A stretch of 64,000 nt of DNA, from the NCBI RefSeq assembly GCF_000244915.1, contig NZ_CM001442.1, positions 2,728,001-2,792,000 on the forward strand. Reading direction: 5' to 3'. Shown here piece by piece: positions 27,713-36,250 of this stretch. The notes below the pieces were generated by a model. The model did no database searches and was not told the DNA's origin. It saw nothing but the letters and a program-made list of their open reading frames with translations. Position 1 is the stretch's first letter; the number at the start of each line of letters is the position of its first letter. The translations under genes were made by a program, and so were the position numbers. Source of the DNA: Bradyrhizobium sp. WSM471 (GTDB taxonomy: Bacteria > Pseudomonadota > Alphaproteobacteria > Rhizobiales > Xanthobacteraceae).

Positions 27713-28239
27713 GGTAGCTTGCTCCTCAGCTCCGGGAAGTCGGCGACGTCGGTTCGTTGCGACTGCTGCAGCGCGCGGATATAGGAGATGATGGCCCAGC
27801 GGTCGCGCGGCTCGACGCGCGCAGCGTAGGAATACATCACGCCGTAGCCATGGGTGATCACGTCGAAAAAGTGCTGAGCATCGGCCGAGCGGAGGCGCGC
27901 GGAATGGTAGGAGGGGGGTGCGGGAAAGCCACGCTGCACGATCATGCCATCGCCGTGGCCGGAGAAGCCATGACACGGGGAGCAATAGATGTTGTAGCGC
28001 TCGCGGCCGCGGGCCAGCAGCGCCATGTCGACCGCGGGCGGCTTGGTGATCTGCTGCAAACGGTGGAGATCGCCCTGTGCAACGACCCCTTGCGGTAAGG
28101 CCTGGGCTTCGGTGCCATCCTTGAACAGCCCAGCCTTCGAGAACGTCCCATAGCGATTCTGCTGAGACATGGAATGATCGCCACAGCCGGCGAGCGCCGA
28201 TGATAGCAACAACAGCCATGGCAGCGCGCGGGCGGTCAT
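27709..28239 (-). CDS. actE: Alternative complex III monoheme cytochrome c lipoprotein ActE
   Basis: The 176-residue product has a lipoprotein signal (LSSALAGC, lipidation Cys at residue 19) and one c-type heme motif CSPCH near residue 87, followed by an axial Met candidate in GYGVMYSYAARV near 134. In ACIII, ActE is the monoheme subunit thought to carry electrons towards the oxidase. The GRERYNIYCSPCHGFSGHGDG block is typical of ActE. Its ends overlap actD and actF by 4 bases each. Confidence 0.9.
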   Translation of the reverse strand: MTARALPWLLLLSSALAGCGDHSMSQQNRYGTFSKAGLFKDGTEAQALPQGVVAQGDLHRLQQITKPPAVDMALLARGRERYNIYCSPCHGFSGHGDGMIVQRGFPAPPSYHSARLRSADAQHFFDVITHGYGVMYSYAARVEPRDRWAIISYIRALQQSQRTDVADFPELRSKLP

Positions 28240-28754
28240 GGCGTGCTCAGCTCCGTGACCGCCACGGCGCCGGCGTCGCGGAGGACTGTCCTCAGCTCGT
28301 TCGGGTCGCCGTCAGAAGCGGCCAGCAGGAAGTAGCGGTCCTGCGTTGCGCGTTCGAAGCCCGGAATCTCGAACATTGCATCGTGCAGACGAGGCAGGCG
28401 GCACGACCAAAGAAAGGTGATGACGCCGGCGAGCGCCGCCGCGAGGATACCGACCTCAAACGGCACCAGCAGGAACACCTGCCAGGAGTTCAGCGGCCGG
28501 CCGCCGCTGTTGATGGGATAGTCGATCACGGCGCTGTACCATTGCAGTGCGAAGGCGAATGCTGCAGTTCCGAGGCCGCCGGCGAGCATCACGCCGCGAA
28601 TTGCGGATCGGTCCTGCCCAAGCTGTTCGGCGAGCCCCTCGATCGGATACGGCGTGAATGCTTCGAGTGCGGCGTGTCCCGCGGTACGCACGCGCTGCAG
28701 GGCCGCCTTCAGCGCTTCACCGTCGAGGAATTCCGCCACAAGCTTGGCCGTCAT
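28236..28754 (-). CDS. actD: Alternative complex III subunit ActD (DUF3341)
   Basis: The 172-residue product has two transmembrane helices (about residues 55-75 and 95-118) and a DUF3341 pattern: VAEFLDGEALKAALQRVRTAG at the start region, YPIEGL near 38, and SGGRPLNSW before helix two. ActD is the two-helix scaffold subunit of ACIII. The ATG at 28754 overlaps the actC stop codon (ATGA). A longer upstream frame lies antisense to no real gene and within actC, and was rejected. Confidence 0.9.
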   Translation of the reverse strand: MTAKLVAEFLDGEALKAALQRVRTAGHAALEAFTPYPIEGLAEQLGQDRSAIRGVMLAGGLGTAAFAFALQWYSAVIDYPINSGGRPLNSWQVFLLVPFEVGILAAALAGVITFLWSCRLPRLHDAMFEIPGFERATQDRYFLLAASDGDPNELRTVLRDAGAVAVTELSTP

Positions 28755-30118
28755 GCCGCGGCCTCCTGATGGGCGAGCTCGCGCACGTCGAACATTGATA
28801 TGCTCGGGACGAGCCTCACGAAGATCAGGAACAGGAAGGCGAAAAGGCCGAGCGGCGCGACAAGAAAGCTCCAGTCCCAGAACGTGAAGTGAAACGTCCG
28901 CCACAGGGATGGCATGTAACCGTGCGAAAGCGTGTTCCAGACGATGAGGATGCGCTCGAGCCACATGCCTATGTTGATCGCGATGGCAACAGGAATCAGA
29001 ATGAAGAGCGACCGTCGGGCGAACGGCCACCATAGCAACTGCGGGATGAGGCAGTTGCAGGCCAGCAAGGCCCAGTACAGCGGCGCGTAGGTGCCAGTGA
29101 ACTCGAAGCGAACCACCTCACGGTCGGCATGCTCACCGCCGTACCAGCCCATGAACCACTCTGTCGCATAGGAATAGAACATGACGATGGAGGCCATCAG
29201 CAGGATGCGGGCCATCACGTCGAAATGGCGGCGGGTGATAATAGCCTGAAGGCTGAGGCCCCAGCGGATCGCCGCCGCCAGCACCACGACCATCGCGAAT
29301 CCGGAGTACATTGCGCCGACGACGAAGTAGGGTGGGAAGATGCTCTCCTGCCAACCCGGCATCAGGCTCGCCGCGAAGTCGAGACCGACAATCGAGTGCA
29401 CCGAGCAGACCAAAGGCACGCCGAGGGCGGCCATCGTGGTATGCAGTGTCTGCAACCGCGACCACTCACGCGACGAGCCGCGCCATCCCAGCGCAAATGC
29501 GCCGTAGAGCAGTTGGCCGGCACGGCGGGGCGTGCGGTCGCGCATGGTCGCAAGGTCGGGGATCAGGCTGACATACCAGAACAGAATGGAGAACAGCAGG
29601 TAGCTGACGATGGCCCAGAAGTCCCACACCAGGGCACTGCGCCATTGCGGCCAAAGCGCCATGGTGTTCGGATATGGGGCGAGCCAATAGGCGTAGATTG
29701 GTCGACCGAGGTGAACGATGGGCATCAGCCCGGCGATCGCGACCGCAAGCAGCGTCATGGCTTCCGCGAAGCGATTGATCGAGGCGCGCCATCTTTGTCG
29801 AGTCAACAGCAGCATCGCCGAAATCAACGTGCCGGCATTGCCGATTCCGATCCACCAGACGTAGTTGGCGATCGCGACTCCCCAGACGATGGTGGAGTTG
29901 ATGCCCCATATGCCGATGCCCTCGTAGAACAGCCAGGCGATTGCAACGAACAGCCAGAGCACGAACGGCAGGGTGATTAGCAGGGCCAGCCACCATGCTT
30001 TCCCGAAGCCGGTGAAGAGCGGATCAGTTACGGCCTGGGTGACTGCGGCGTCTCCTGCCCGCGCTGCCGAGATCCAGCGGTGCGCCGGGGGATGCTGGGG
30101 AAGAAGAACTTCGCTCAT
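28751..30118 (-). CDS. actC: Alternative complex III quinol-site membrane subunit ActC (NrfD family)
   Basis: The 455-residue product has about ten transmembrane helices of the NrfD/PsrC family. ActC-type landmarks include IWGINSTIVWGVAIANYVWW near residue 70, HLGRPIYAYWLAPYPN near 137, and SVHSIVGLDFAASLMPGW near 243. ActC forms the quinol-oxidation site next to the periplasmic iron-sulfur subunit ActB in ACIII. It overlaps actB and actD by 4 bases each, so the subunits are translated together. Confidence 0.92.
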   Translation of the reverse strand: MSEVLLPQHPPAHRWISAARAGDAAVTQAVTDPLFTGFGKAWWLALLITLPFVLWLFVAIAWLFYEGIGIWGINSTIVWGVAIANYVWWIGIGNAGTLISAMLLLTRQRWRASINRFAEAMTLLAVAIAGLMPIVHLGRPIYAYWLAPYPNTMALWPQWRSALVWDFWAIVSYLLFSILFWYVSLIPDLATMRDRTPRRAGQLLYGAFALGWRGSSREWSRLQTLHTTMAALGVPLVCSVHSIVGLDFAASLMPGWQESIFPPYFVVGAMYSGFAMVVVLAAAIRWGLSLQAIITRRHFDVMARILLMASIVMFYSYATEWFMGWYGGEHADREVVRFEFTGTYAPLYWALLACNCLIPQLLWWPFARRSLFILIPVAIAINIGMWLERILIVWNTLSHGYMPSLWRTFHFTFWDWSFLVAPLGLFAFLFLIFVRLVPSISMFDVRELAHQEAAA

Positions 30119-32970
30119 GTCCGCCTCTCCGGCTCCGAAGGTGCGGGATTGCGCACGTCGGCAAGATAGGTGGTGCGCGGCCGCGTGCCGAGGTGGCCGA
30201 GCAAGGCATAGTGGCGCGGGTCGGCTTTCCTGTGGTTGATCTCTGCGTCAGCCTGGTTCAGGTCTCCGAAGCTGATGGCGCGGGTCGGGCATGCGTTCTG
30301 ACAGGCAGTCTGCACCTCGTGTGGACCGAGCGGCCGGTTCTCGCGTTCCGAGGCGCGACGTGCGCCGCTGATGCGCTGGACACAGTAGGTGCATTTTTCC
30401 ATGACGCCGCGGGCGCGTACGGTCACCTCCGGGTTCTTCTGGCCGCGATAGGATTCCGCGCCCAGATTGCCGTATTCCTCACCGTCGGCATAACCGAAGA
30501 AGTTGAAGCGCCGAACCTTGTAAGGGCAGTTCGCCTCGCAGAAGCGGGTGCCGATGCAGCGATTATAGACCTGCGCGTTGAGGCCCTCACTGTCGTGAAC
30601 GGATGCGGCGACAGGGCAGACAGGCTCGCAAGGCGCGTGCTCGCAATGCATGCACGGCACGGGCTGAAAGCCGAGTTGCGGGCTATCCGGCGTGCCATGA
30701 TCATAGGCATCGACGCGCATCCAGTGCATGTCGCGTCCCATGGCCACCTGCTCCGGCCCCACCACGGGAATGCTGTTCTCGGCCTGGCAAGAGAGCACGC
30801 AAGCATTGCAACCGATACAAACCGATGTGTCGATCACCATCGCCCAGGCATGGCCGTCGCCCGACTTCACGGCCGGGGGCATTAGGCTTGGAGGATCGGG
30901 ATTTGCCGACGGGGGCAGGGATTGCCCGAGCCGGTATTGTGGATAGAGCTCGCGGACGTCCTCTGGCGTGCGAACGACGTTCTGCGTCGTGAGAATCGGC
31001 TCCCGGCGTCCTGTCCGCTTGATCGCAACTTGCGGAAGGCGCCAACTATTATCGGAGGTTCGGATCGTGTAGGCACTGGCGCCGACGCCGTTGCCGATCG
31101 CGCCGGCCTTTTGCCGCCCCCCACCAAGCGCGAGCGCGCCGACGCCCATGGCCATCCCGGGATCAGTCAGCACGGGCACCTCGATCGATCGGCCGTTCGC
31201 GGCGACCGTAACGACGTCCCCGGATGTGAGACCGAGGCGGGTTGCCTGATCCGGATGCAGCGCCAGCGCATTGCCCCAGACTTGCTTGCTGAGCGGTTTC
31301 GGACACTCCTGCAGCCATGCGTTATTGGCGTATGAGCCGTCCCACAGGCAAGGATCAGGGCGCAGGACTAGACGGATCTCGTCATCCTGCAGATCGTGGG
31401 GCTCGGCGTCCGGGAGCGGCGGCAGAAGCGGAGCAGCCGTCGAAAGTGCAGTGGCACCGCTTCCTGCAATGAGGCCGTCGTGCAGCACGCGCCGCCACCA
31501 CGCCTCGAAATCGGCAGAAGCCATGCCTTGCCAGGTCTGCCGCACCAGCTCGTGAGAACTTGCGTCCTCTTCCCCGCTCAGCCAGGCGAGAAGCTCGTGC
31601 TCGCTGAAGCTCTCGTAGAGCGGCTTGATCAGAGGCTGGACGATGCTGGCCGTCCCGTCGCTGGCTCGCAGATCCGACCACGTTTCGAGACGATGTCTCT
31701 GCGGGACATGCCAGTTCGCGACAGCCGCGGTTTCGTCCGCGTACTCGCCCATATGCAGGCGGAATGTCGCTTTTTGCGCCCGCGCCTCGAACCGCAAATC
31801 GGCTGGTGCGTCGTAAGCGGGATTGGCGCCGATCATCACGAGCTGACGCACGCGTCCGGCGTCGAGATCGCTTGCGAGCTGTTCGAGCGATCCCGCCTGC
31901 TTGCCGGACGGCGTACGATCGATGGGATCGATGAGCCGAATGGGCGCATTGAGCTTGGCATTGATCCAATGCACCAATGCGTGGACTTCCCTGGACACTG
32001 CCGGGCCCGCGATGACGAGCGCCTCTCCCTTGTGCGAGTTCAAGTCGGCCATGATCTGCTGAAGCAGCAGGCGCTCGCGCTCCGGAAGTTCGGTTGCGCC
32101 GGTCGTCGCGCCGAACTCCCGCGCGAGGATCGCTGAGAACCGCTCGATTGCCTCGGGACGAAGCGCCAGACGTTCGTCCGCCTTTGCTCCGGTGAGCGTG
32201 AGTGCGCTCTCAAGACAATAGAGACGCGAGAAGGCATTCGCGTCGCCGCGGCCGGTTGCGTAACCGCGGCCAATCCGAATCTGATCGGGGCCATGCCCGA
32301 GCGGATCGGCATCGAGCGCGACGATCACGCGGGCCTTTGCGAAATCGGCAATGCTGCTCACAGGCTGGCTATAAGCGAGCTGCGCGCCTTGTCGCGCGTT
32401 CTCGTCGTCCGTTGGATCGTAAGCGTGCCACGATGCGGCCGGGAACGCCTCAAGCAATTCGTCGATCTGGCGCAGCAGAGTCGGGGAGGTGGTGCGCCCG
32501 GTCAACAAGCGCAGGCCTTTACCCTGGCTGCTGCGGGCCTCGGAGAGTTCGGTCACCAGCGCTCGGTTCAACGCTTCGCGCGGCGCAATCGCGCCATCGT
32601 GCAGGATCGTGCGCGAGCGGTCGGGATCGTAAAGCGAAAGAACGGCTGCTTCAGCGAAAACGTCGGTGGCACCCAGGCTGCCCGGATGACGCGGGTTGCC
32701 CTCCACCTTGATCGGCCTGCCGTCGATCGAAGTCACGATCACGCCGCGACCGATCCCCGCCAACGCGAGCGTCGTCGCAAATTTCAGCGGTTCGCCGGGA
32801 ACGATGCGCTCCGGCATCCTGACATAAGGCAGGATCTGCTCGTCGGGTTTGCTGCAGGCCGCGAGTCCACCGGCCATGCCGGTCGCCAGCAAGCTGAGCG
32901 CCTGACGGCGATTGAGCTTGCTGCGCCCGGCAGGATCGGGCCGCGTCGGCAATTCCTTCAGCGGTGGCAT
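30115..32970 (-). CDS. actB: Alternative complex III iron-sulfur subunit ActB (fused molybdopterin-like and ferredoxin domains)
   Basis: The 951-residue product begins with a twin-arginine signal (RRQALSLL, ending in a possible lipidation Cys near 39). Residues about 60-690 form a molybdopterin-oxidoreductase-like domain that in ACIII holds no molybdenum. The last 240 residues are a ferredoxin-like domain with Cys groups CIGCNACVLSC, CMHCEHAPCEPVC, CIGTRFCEANC and CTYC...CQNAC. The third has Thr in place of one Cys, giving three Cys, consistent with the known three [4Fe-4S] plus one [3Fe-4S] set. It overlaps actA by 13 bases. Confidence 0.94.
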   Translation of the reverse strand: MPPLKELPTRPDPAGRSKLNRRQALSLLATGMAGGLAACSKPDEQILPYVRMPERIVPGEPLKFATTLALAGIGRGVIVTSIDGRPIKVEGNPRHPGSLGATDVFAEAAVLSLYDPDRSRTILHDGAIAPREALNRALVTELSEARSSQGKGLRLLTGRTTSPTLLRQIDELLEAFPAASWHAYDPTDDENARQGAQLAYSQPVSSIADFAKARVIVALDADPLGHGPDQIRIGRGYATGRGDANAFSRLYCLESALTLTGAKADERLALRPEAIERFSAILAREFGATTGATELPERERLLLQQIMADLNSHKGEALVIAGPAVSREVHALVHWINAKLNAPIRLIDPIDRTPSGKQAGSLEQLASDLDAGRVRQLVMIGANPAYDAPADLRFEARAQKATFRLHMGEYADETAAVANWHVPQRHRLETWSDLRASDGTASIVQPLIKPLYESFSEHELLAWLSGEEDASSHELVRQTWQGMASADFEAWWRRVLHDGLIAGSGATALSTAAPLLPPLPDAEPHDLQDDEIRLVLRPDPCLWDGSYANNAWLQECPKPLSKQVWGNALALHPDQATRLGLTSGDVVTVAANGRSIEVPVLTDPGMAMGVGALALGGGRQKAGAIGNGVGASAYTIRTSDNSWRLPQVAIKRTGRREPILTTQNVVRTPEDVRELYPQYRLGQSLPPSANPDPPSLMPPAVKSGDGHAWAMVIDTSVCIGCNACVLSCQAENSIPVVGPEQVAMGRDMHWMRVDAYDHGTPDSPQLGFQPVPCMHCEHAPCEPVCPVAASVHDSEGLNAQVYNRCIGTRFCEANCPYKVRRFNFFGYADGEEYGNLGAESYRGQKNPEVTVRARGVMEKCTYCVQRISGARRASERENRPLGPHEVQTACQNACPTRAISFGDLNQADAEINHRKADPRHYALLGHLGTRPRTTYLADVRNPAPSEPERRT

Positions 32971-33611
32971 ATCGTGCAGTCCGTCAAATGACCTGTGTTG
33001 ATGTGATAGCCTGCGGCAAGCTTGGGCCCGACCTCGGCCTGGTTCTTCGGGGTCTGCCAGTTCGGATCGAAAACCGCCTCGCGAGGACGCAGGTAACGTT
33101 CAGGAGAGCGGTGGCAATCGAGACACCATTGCATCGTCAGCGGCGCGGCCTGGCGCATCAGCGGCATGCCTCCGACGTCGCCATGACAGGTGGTGCATCC
33201 GACACCTTTTGCGACGTGGACCGAGTGATCGAAATAAACGTAGTCGGGGAGGCGGTGGACGCGCTGCCATGCCAGCGGCTTGTTTTTGACCAGACTCTCG
33301 CGCACCGGCGCCAGCATCTGCGCGTTGGTCCAGATTTGGGAGTGGCAGGTCATGCAGGTCTCGGTCGGCGGGATGCCGGCAAAGCGCGCCTTCTCTACAG
33401 AGGTGTGGCAGTAGCGGCAGTCGAGACCGAGGCCCGACACGTGATGCTCATGACTGAACGGCACCGGCTGATTCCGCGTGATGTTCTGGTTGGTCACGTA
33501 AGGGGATCGCATCACCTCATAGGACAACCCAACTGCAAGCACCGGCGCTGCTCCAATTGCCGCGATCATCACCGTCGCAATCGTGTTCGCGCCGGGGCGG
33601 AAAAGCTGCAT
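32958..33611 (-). CDS. actA: Alternative complex III pentaheme cytochrome c ActA
   Basis: The 217-residue product has an N-terminal transmembrane helix (about residues 11-30) and five c-type heme motifs: CRYCH, CMTCH, CTTCH, CLDCH and a final CTICH at the C-terminus. This is the ActA pattern: a membrane-anchored pentaheme that collects electrons from ActB. It begins 27 bases after the FdhF/YdeP-type gene, with a purine-rich ribosome site, so both may share a transcript. In known operons act genes usually start with actA, so the fdhF-like gene in front is unusual. Confidence 0.92.
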   Translation of the reverse strand: MQLFRPGANTIATVMIAAIGAAPVLAVGLSYEVMRSPYVTNQNITRNQPVPFSHEHHVSGLGLDCRYCHTSVEKARFAGIPPTETCMTCHSQIWTNAQMLAPVRESLVKNKPLAWQRVHRLPDYVYFDHSVHVAKGVGCTTCHGDVGGMPLMRQAAPLTMQWCLDCHRSPERYLRPREAVFDPNWQTPKNQAEVGPKLAAGYHINTGHLTDCTICHR

Positions 33612-33638
33612 TCATCGGCCCCCCTTCCGCGCCATCGC

Positions 33639-35933
33639 TCACGCGCGGATTCGAACCGGCACCGATTTAGCGGCCGGCGTCTTCGAATGGATGTCGTGGT
33701 GCGACAGCGGGATCAGGGGGTTCATTTCCGGATAGTAGGCCCCGACGCAGCCATCCGGCAGTTTGAACGGGGTCACCTTGAGAGGACCCACCTCGCGCAG
33801 GATGCCATCCTCTGCGTCGCTGACGAGGGAAACCATTTGACCTTCCTGAAGTCCGGCGCGTGCGATTTCGTCGGGATTCATCAGCAATACGTCCCGTGTA
33901 CCCTCAATGCCTCGCATCCGATCGCTGTAGCCGTAGATCGTCGTATTGAACTGGTCGTTGCTGCGCATCGTGAGCAGCCGGAAGCGGCCGGGCGCATCGG
34001 AAAAGCCGGTCGAGGTGAGGGTTTCGGGCGCTGTAAATTCTGCCTTGCCGCTCTCGGTTTTCCAAATCCGTTCGCGGGCTGAATTGCCACGATAGAACCC
34101 GCCCGGCGTGAACATCCGCGCATTGAAGTCGTGGAATTCGTCCGGATAGGTCTCGGCGATCTCGTTACGGATGAGATCGTAGTTGCCGACCCATTCATCC
34201 CATTTCAGTTTGGGATTGGGGTTCAGGGTTGCTTTGGCCAGACCGGCGACGATCGCCACCTCGGATCTCAAGTGCTCGCTGGCGGGCTTGCGCAACCCGA
34301 TCGAACCCTGGATACAGCTGAACGTATCCTCCATGGTAACGGCCTGCTGGCCGCTCGCCTGCACATCTTCTTCGGTTCGGCCGAGGCACGGCAGCAGATA
34401 GGCGGCCTTGCCGTGCACGAGGTGGCTGCGGTTGAGCTTGGTGGCAATCTGGACCGTCAGCTCCAGCCCGCGCCAGGCCGCTTCCATCTTCGATCGCTCC
34501 GGAATGGCGCGGACAAAATTTCCGCCGAGGCCGACGAACGCCTTGACCTTGCCGGCGAGGACGCCTTCGCAGGTCTCAACGGTGTTCATGCCTTTGTCGC
34601 GTGGCGGCTCGAATCCGAATTGCTTGGCGTATTTATCGAGCGGGACCAATTCAGGCTTCTCGGAGATGCCGACGGTGCGCTGACCCTGGACGTTCGAGTG
34701 TCCACGCACGGGTGAAATGCCGGTGCCATCTCGCCCGATGTTGCCCTTAAGGAGCAGCATGTTGACGAGCATCGCCACGTTTTGAAAGCCGTGTACGTGC
34801 TGGGTCAGCCCCATGCCGTAGATCCCGATCACGCGATCAGCCTCGACATAGACCTGCGCGGCCCCCTCGATGACCGATCGGCTGAGACCAGATGCGCTTT
34901 CAATGTCGTCCCAAGACGTCGCCCGGACCTTGGCTTCGAACTCTTCGAAACCATGTGTGTGCTGCTCGACGAAGGGAGCGTCGATCACACGTTTGCCCTG
35001 CTGCTTGGCGGCATCGTCCGCCGCGAAGACGTGCTTGCAGATTCCGACAATGACCGCGATGTCGCCACCCACCTTCACTTGATGGTACTGGCTGCTGATT
35101 TGTGTGGTCTTGCCGGTCAGCATCTCCGTCGGATTCTGCGGATTGATGAAGACTTCGAGACCCTTTTCGCGGACGGGGTTGAACGTAATGATCTGGACGC
35201 CGCGCTTGGCTGCGTCCTGCAAGGGATGCAGAAAGCGCGGACTGTTCGACCCGGTATTCTGGCCGAAGAAGAACATGGCGTCACAGTTGCTGAGATCGTC
35301 GAAGACCACAGTCCCCACGCCCGCGCCGATCAGCTTCTTGAGCGCGACGGACGTCGTCTCGTGGCACATGTTGGAGCTGTCTGGCAGGTTGTTGTTGCCA
35401 TAAACCCGCGCGAACAGGGCATAGAGGTAGGAGGTTTCGAGGCTCGCGCGTCCGGACGCATAGAACACGACCGATTGCGGATCGAGGGCCCTCAATTGCG
35501 AGCCGATGGCATGAAATGCGTCGTCCCAAGAGCAGGCCACGTACTTGTCAGTGGTGCCGTCATAACGCAGTGGATGTGTCAGGCGCCCCTGCTGCTCGAG
35601 GTCATAGTCGCTCCATGACAACAACTCGGTTAGGGTATGCTCGGCAAAGAACTCCGGCGTACAGCGGCGCGACGTTAGCTCCCAGAGCGTTGCCTTGGCG
35701 CCGTTCTCGCAGAATTCGAAGGCATGATAATCCGCAGGTTTGGCCCATGAGCAGGAAACGCACATGAAGCCTTTCGGCTTGTTCTGCCGACGAAGGGTGT
35801 TCAAGGCCGCGGGCGAATCCCACTCCTTGCCGAAGATCCGCGCTATTCCTTTCAGGGACCCCCATCCGCCAGCTGGGCCGTCGTATTCAACCGTGTCGGG
35901 AGTGTGGTCACCAGCTTTGTTGGGTCGCGCCAT
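33639..35933 (-). CDS. FdhF/YdeP family molybdopterin oxidoreductase
   Basis: The 764-residue product is a cytoplasmic MopB-superfamily enzyme of the FdhF/YdeP type (formate dehydrogenase alpha-like). It has CVSCSWAKP near residue 57, EFCENGAKA near 73, the Mo-ligand-type Cys in NMCHETTSVALKK near 185, and the C-terminal dinucleotide-binding domain ending in HDIHSKTPAAKSVPVRIRA. No twin-arginine signal is seen. E. coli YdeP supports acid resistance; the true substrate is unknown. ATG 35933 (MARPNKAGDH) is chosen. It heads the act-cox run, and fdhD, needed to sulfurate such enzymes, is divergent from it. Confidence 0.88.
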   Translation of the reverse strand: MARPNKAGDHTPDTVEYDGPAGGWGSLKGIARIFGKEWDSPAALNTLRRQNKPKGFMCVSCSWAKPADYHAFEFCENGAKATLWELTSRRCTPEFFAEHTLTELLSWSDYDLEQQGRLTHPLRYDGTTDKYVACSWDDAFHAIGSQLRALDPQSVVFYASGRASLETSYLYALFARVYGNNNLPDSSNMCHETTSVALKKLIGAGVGTVVFDDLSNCDAMFFFGQNTGSNSPRFLHPLQDAAKRGVQIITFNPVREKGLEVFINPQNPTEMLTGKTTQISSQYHQVKVGGDIAVIVGICKHVFAADDAAKQQGKRVIDAPFVEQHTHGFEEFEAKVRATSWDDIESASGLSRSVIEGAAQVYVEADRVIGIYGMGLTQHVHGFQNVAMLVNMLLLKGNIGRDGTGISPVRGHSNVQGQRTVGISEKPELVPLDKYAKQFGFEPPRDKGMNTVETCEGVLAGKVKAFVGLGGNFVRAIPERSKMEAAWRGLELTVQIATKLNRSHLVHGKAAYLLPCLGRTEEDVQASGQQAVTMEDTFSCIQGSIGLRKPASEHLRSEVAIVAGLAKATLNPNPKLKWDEWVGNYDLIRNEIAETYPDEFHDFNARMFTPGGFYRGNSARERIWKTESGKAEFTAPETLTSTGFSDAPGRFRLLTMRSNDQFNTTIYGYSDRMRGIEGTRDVLLMNPDEIARAGLQEGQMVSLVSDAEDGILREVGPLKVTPFKLPDGCVGAYYPEMNPLIPLSHHDIHSKTPAAKSVPVRIRA

Positions 35934-36116
35934 GATCTTGCTTCTCTTCGGGAACCGGCCAGCCTGTGCATCGGCAACGTATGTTCCCCGCGCGGGTTCC
36001 TGAGCAGCCGCTTCTCGGCGGGACGGCGGCTTGAGCGGCAAGCGCGTAAAAAAAACCAGCACCTGCAAGACCATCGACGGACGGGCGACGCACGCATTCT
36101 CCGCTCAGGAAATCTG

Positions 36117-36132
36117 TGCACGGTGCCGTACC
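36117..36132. promoter_or_regulatory. Candidate Crp/Fnr-type operator, site 5
   Basis: TGCACGGTGCCGTACC has GCAC-N6-GTAC, one mismatch from the GTAC-N6-GTAC pattern, and matches the site at 40081 at 12 of 16 positions. It lies 118 bases before fdhD and 183 before the fdhF-like gene. Confidence 0.4.
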
Positions 36133-36218
36133 AAGGGAATGGTTTTGATCGCGCGATGTTGAACAGCGGGAGCGGGGCCCGACAATGGATGATGGCCAGG
36201 GAACGCGGCCCAATGGTT

Positions 36219-36240
36219 GAGGTTGCCAGAAGCCAACCTC
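36219..36240. promoter_or_regulatory. 22-bp dyad before fdhD
   Basis: GAGGTTG (36219-36225) and CAACCTC (36234-36240) form a perfect 7-bp inverted repeat with an 8-base spacer. It ends 10 bases before the fdhD ATG, beside the GGAG ribosome site, so it could be an operator or an RNA hairpin limiting translation. Confidence 0.5.
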
Positions 36241-36250
36241 GGAGCCGGAT

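Larger units (their letters stand above)
35934..36250. promoter_or_regulatory. Divergent promoter region of the fdhF-like/act-cox run and fdhD
   Basis: This 317-base gap must drive both the leftward molybdoenzyme-act-cox genes and fdhD. It contains the GTA-N8-TAC-like site at 36117-36132, a 10-base palindrome ATCGCGCGAT at 36148-36157, and a dyad at 36219-36240. No complete Fnr/FixK box (TTGAT-N4-ATCAA) was found by eye. Confidence 0.55.

Noticed and set aside
27713..28219. Upstream extension of actF in frame
   Set aside because: The extra 169 residues run through actE in another frame, are Arg/Pro-rich, and the GTGA overlap at 27712 gives a better start.
36141..36165. Possible Fnr/FixK box near TTGATCGCGCGATG
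   Set aside because: Only one half (TTGAT) matches; the second half is not ATCAA, so it is not called.
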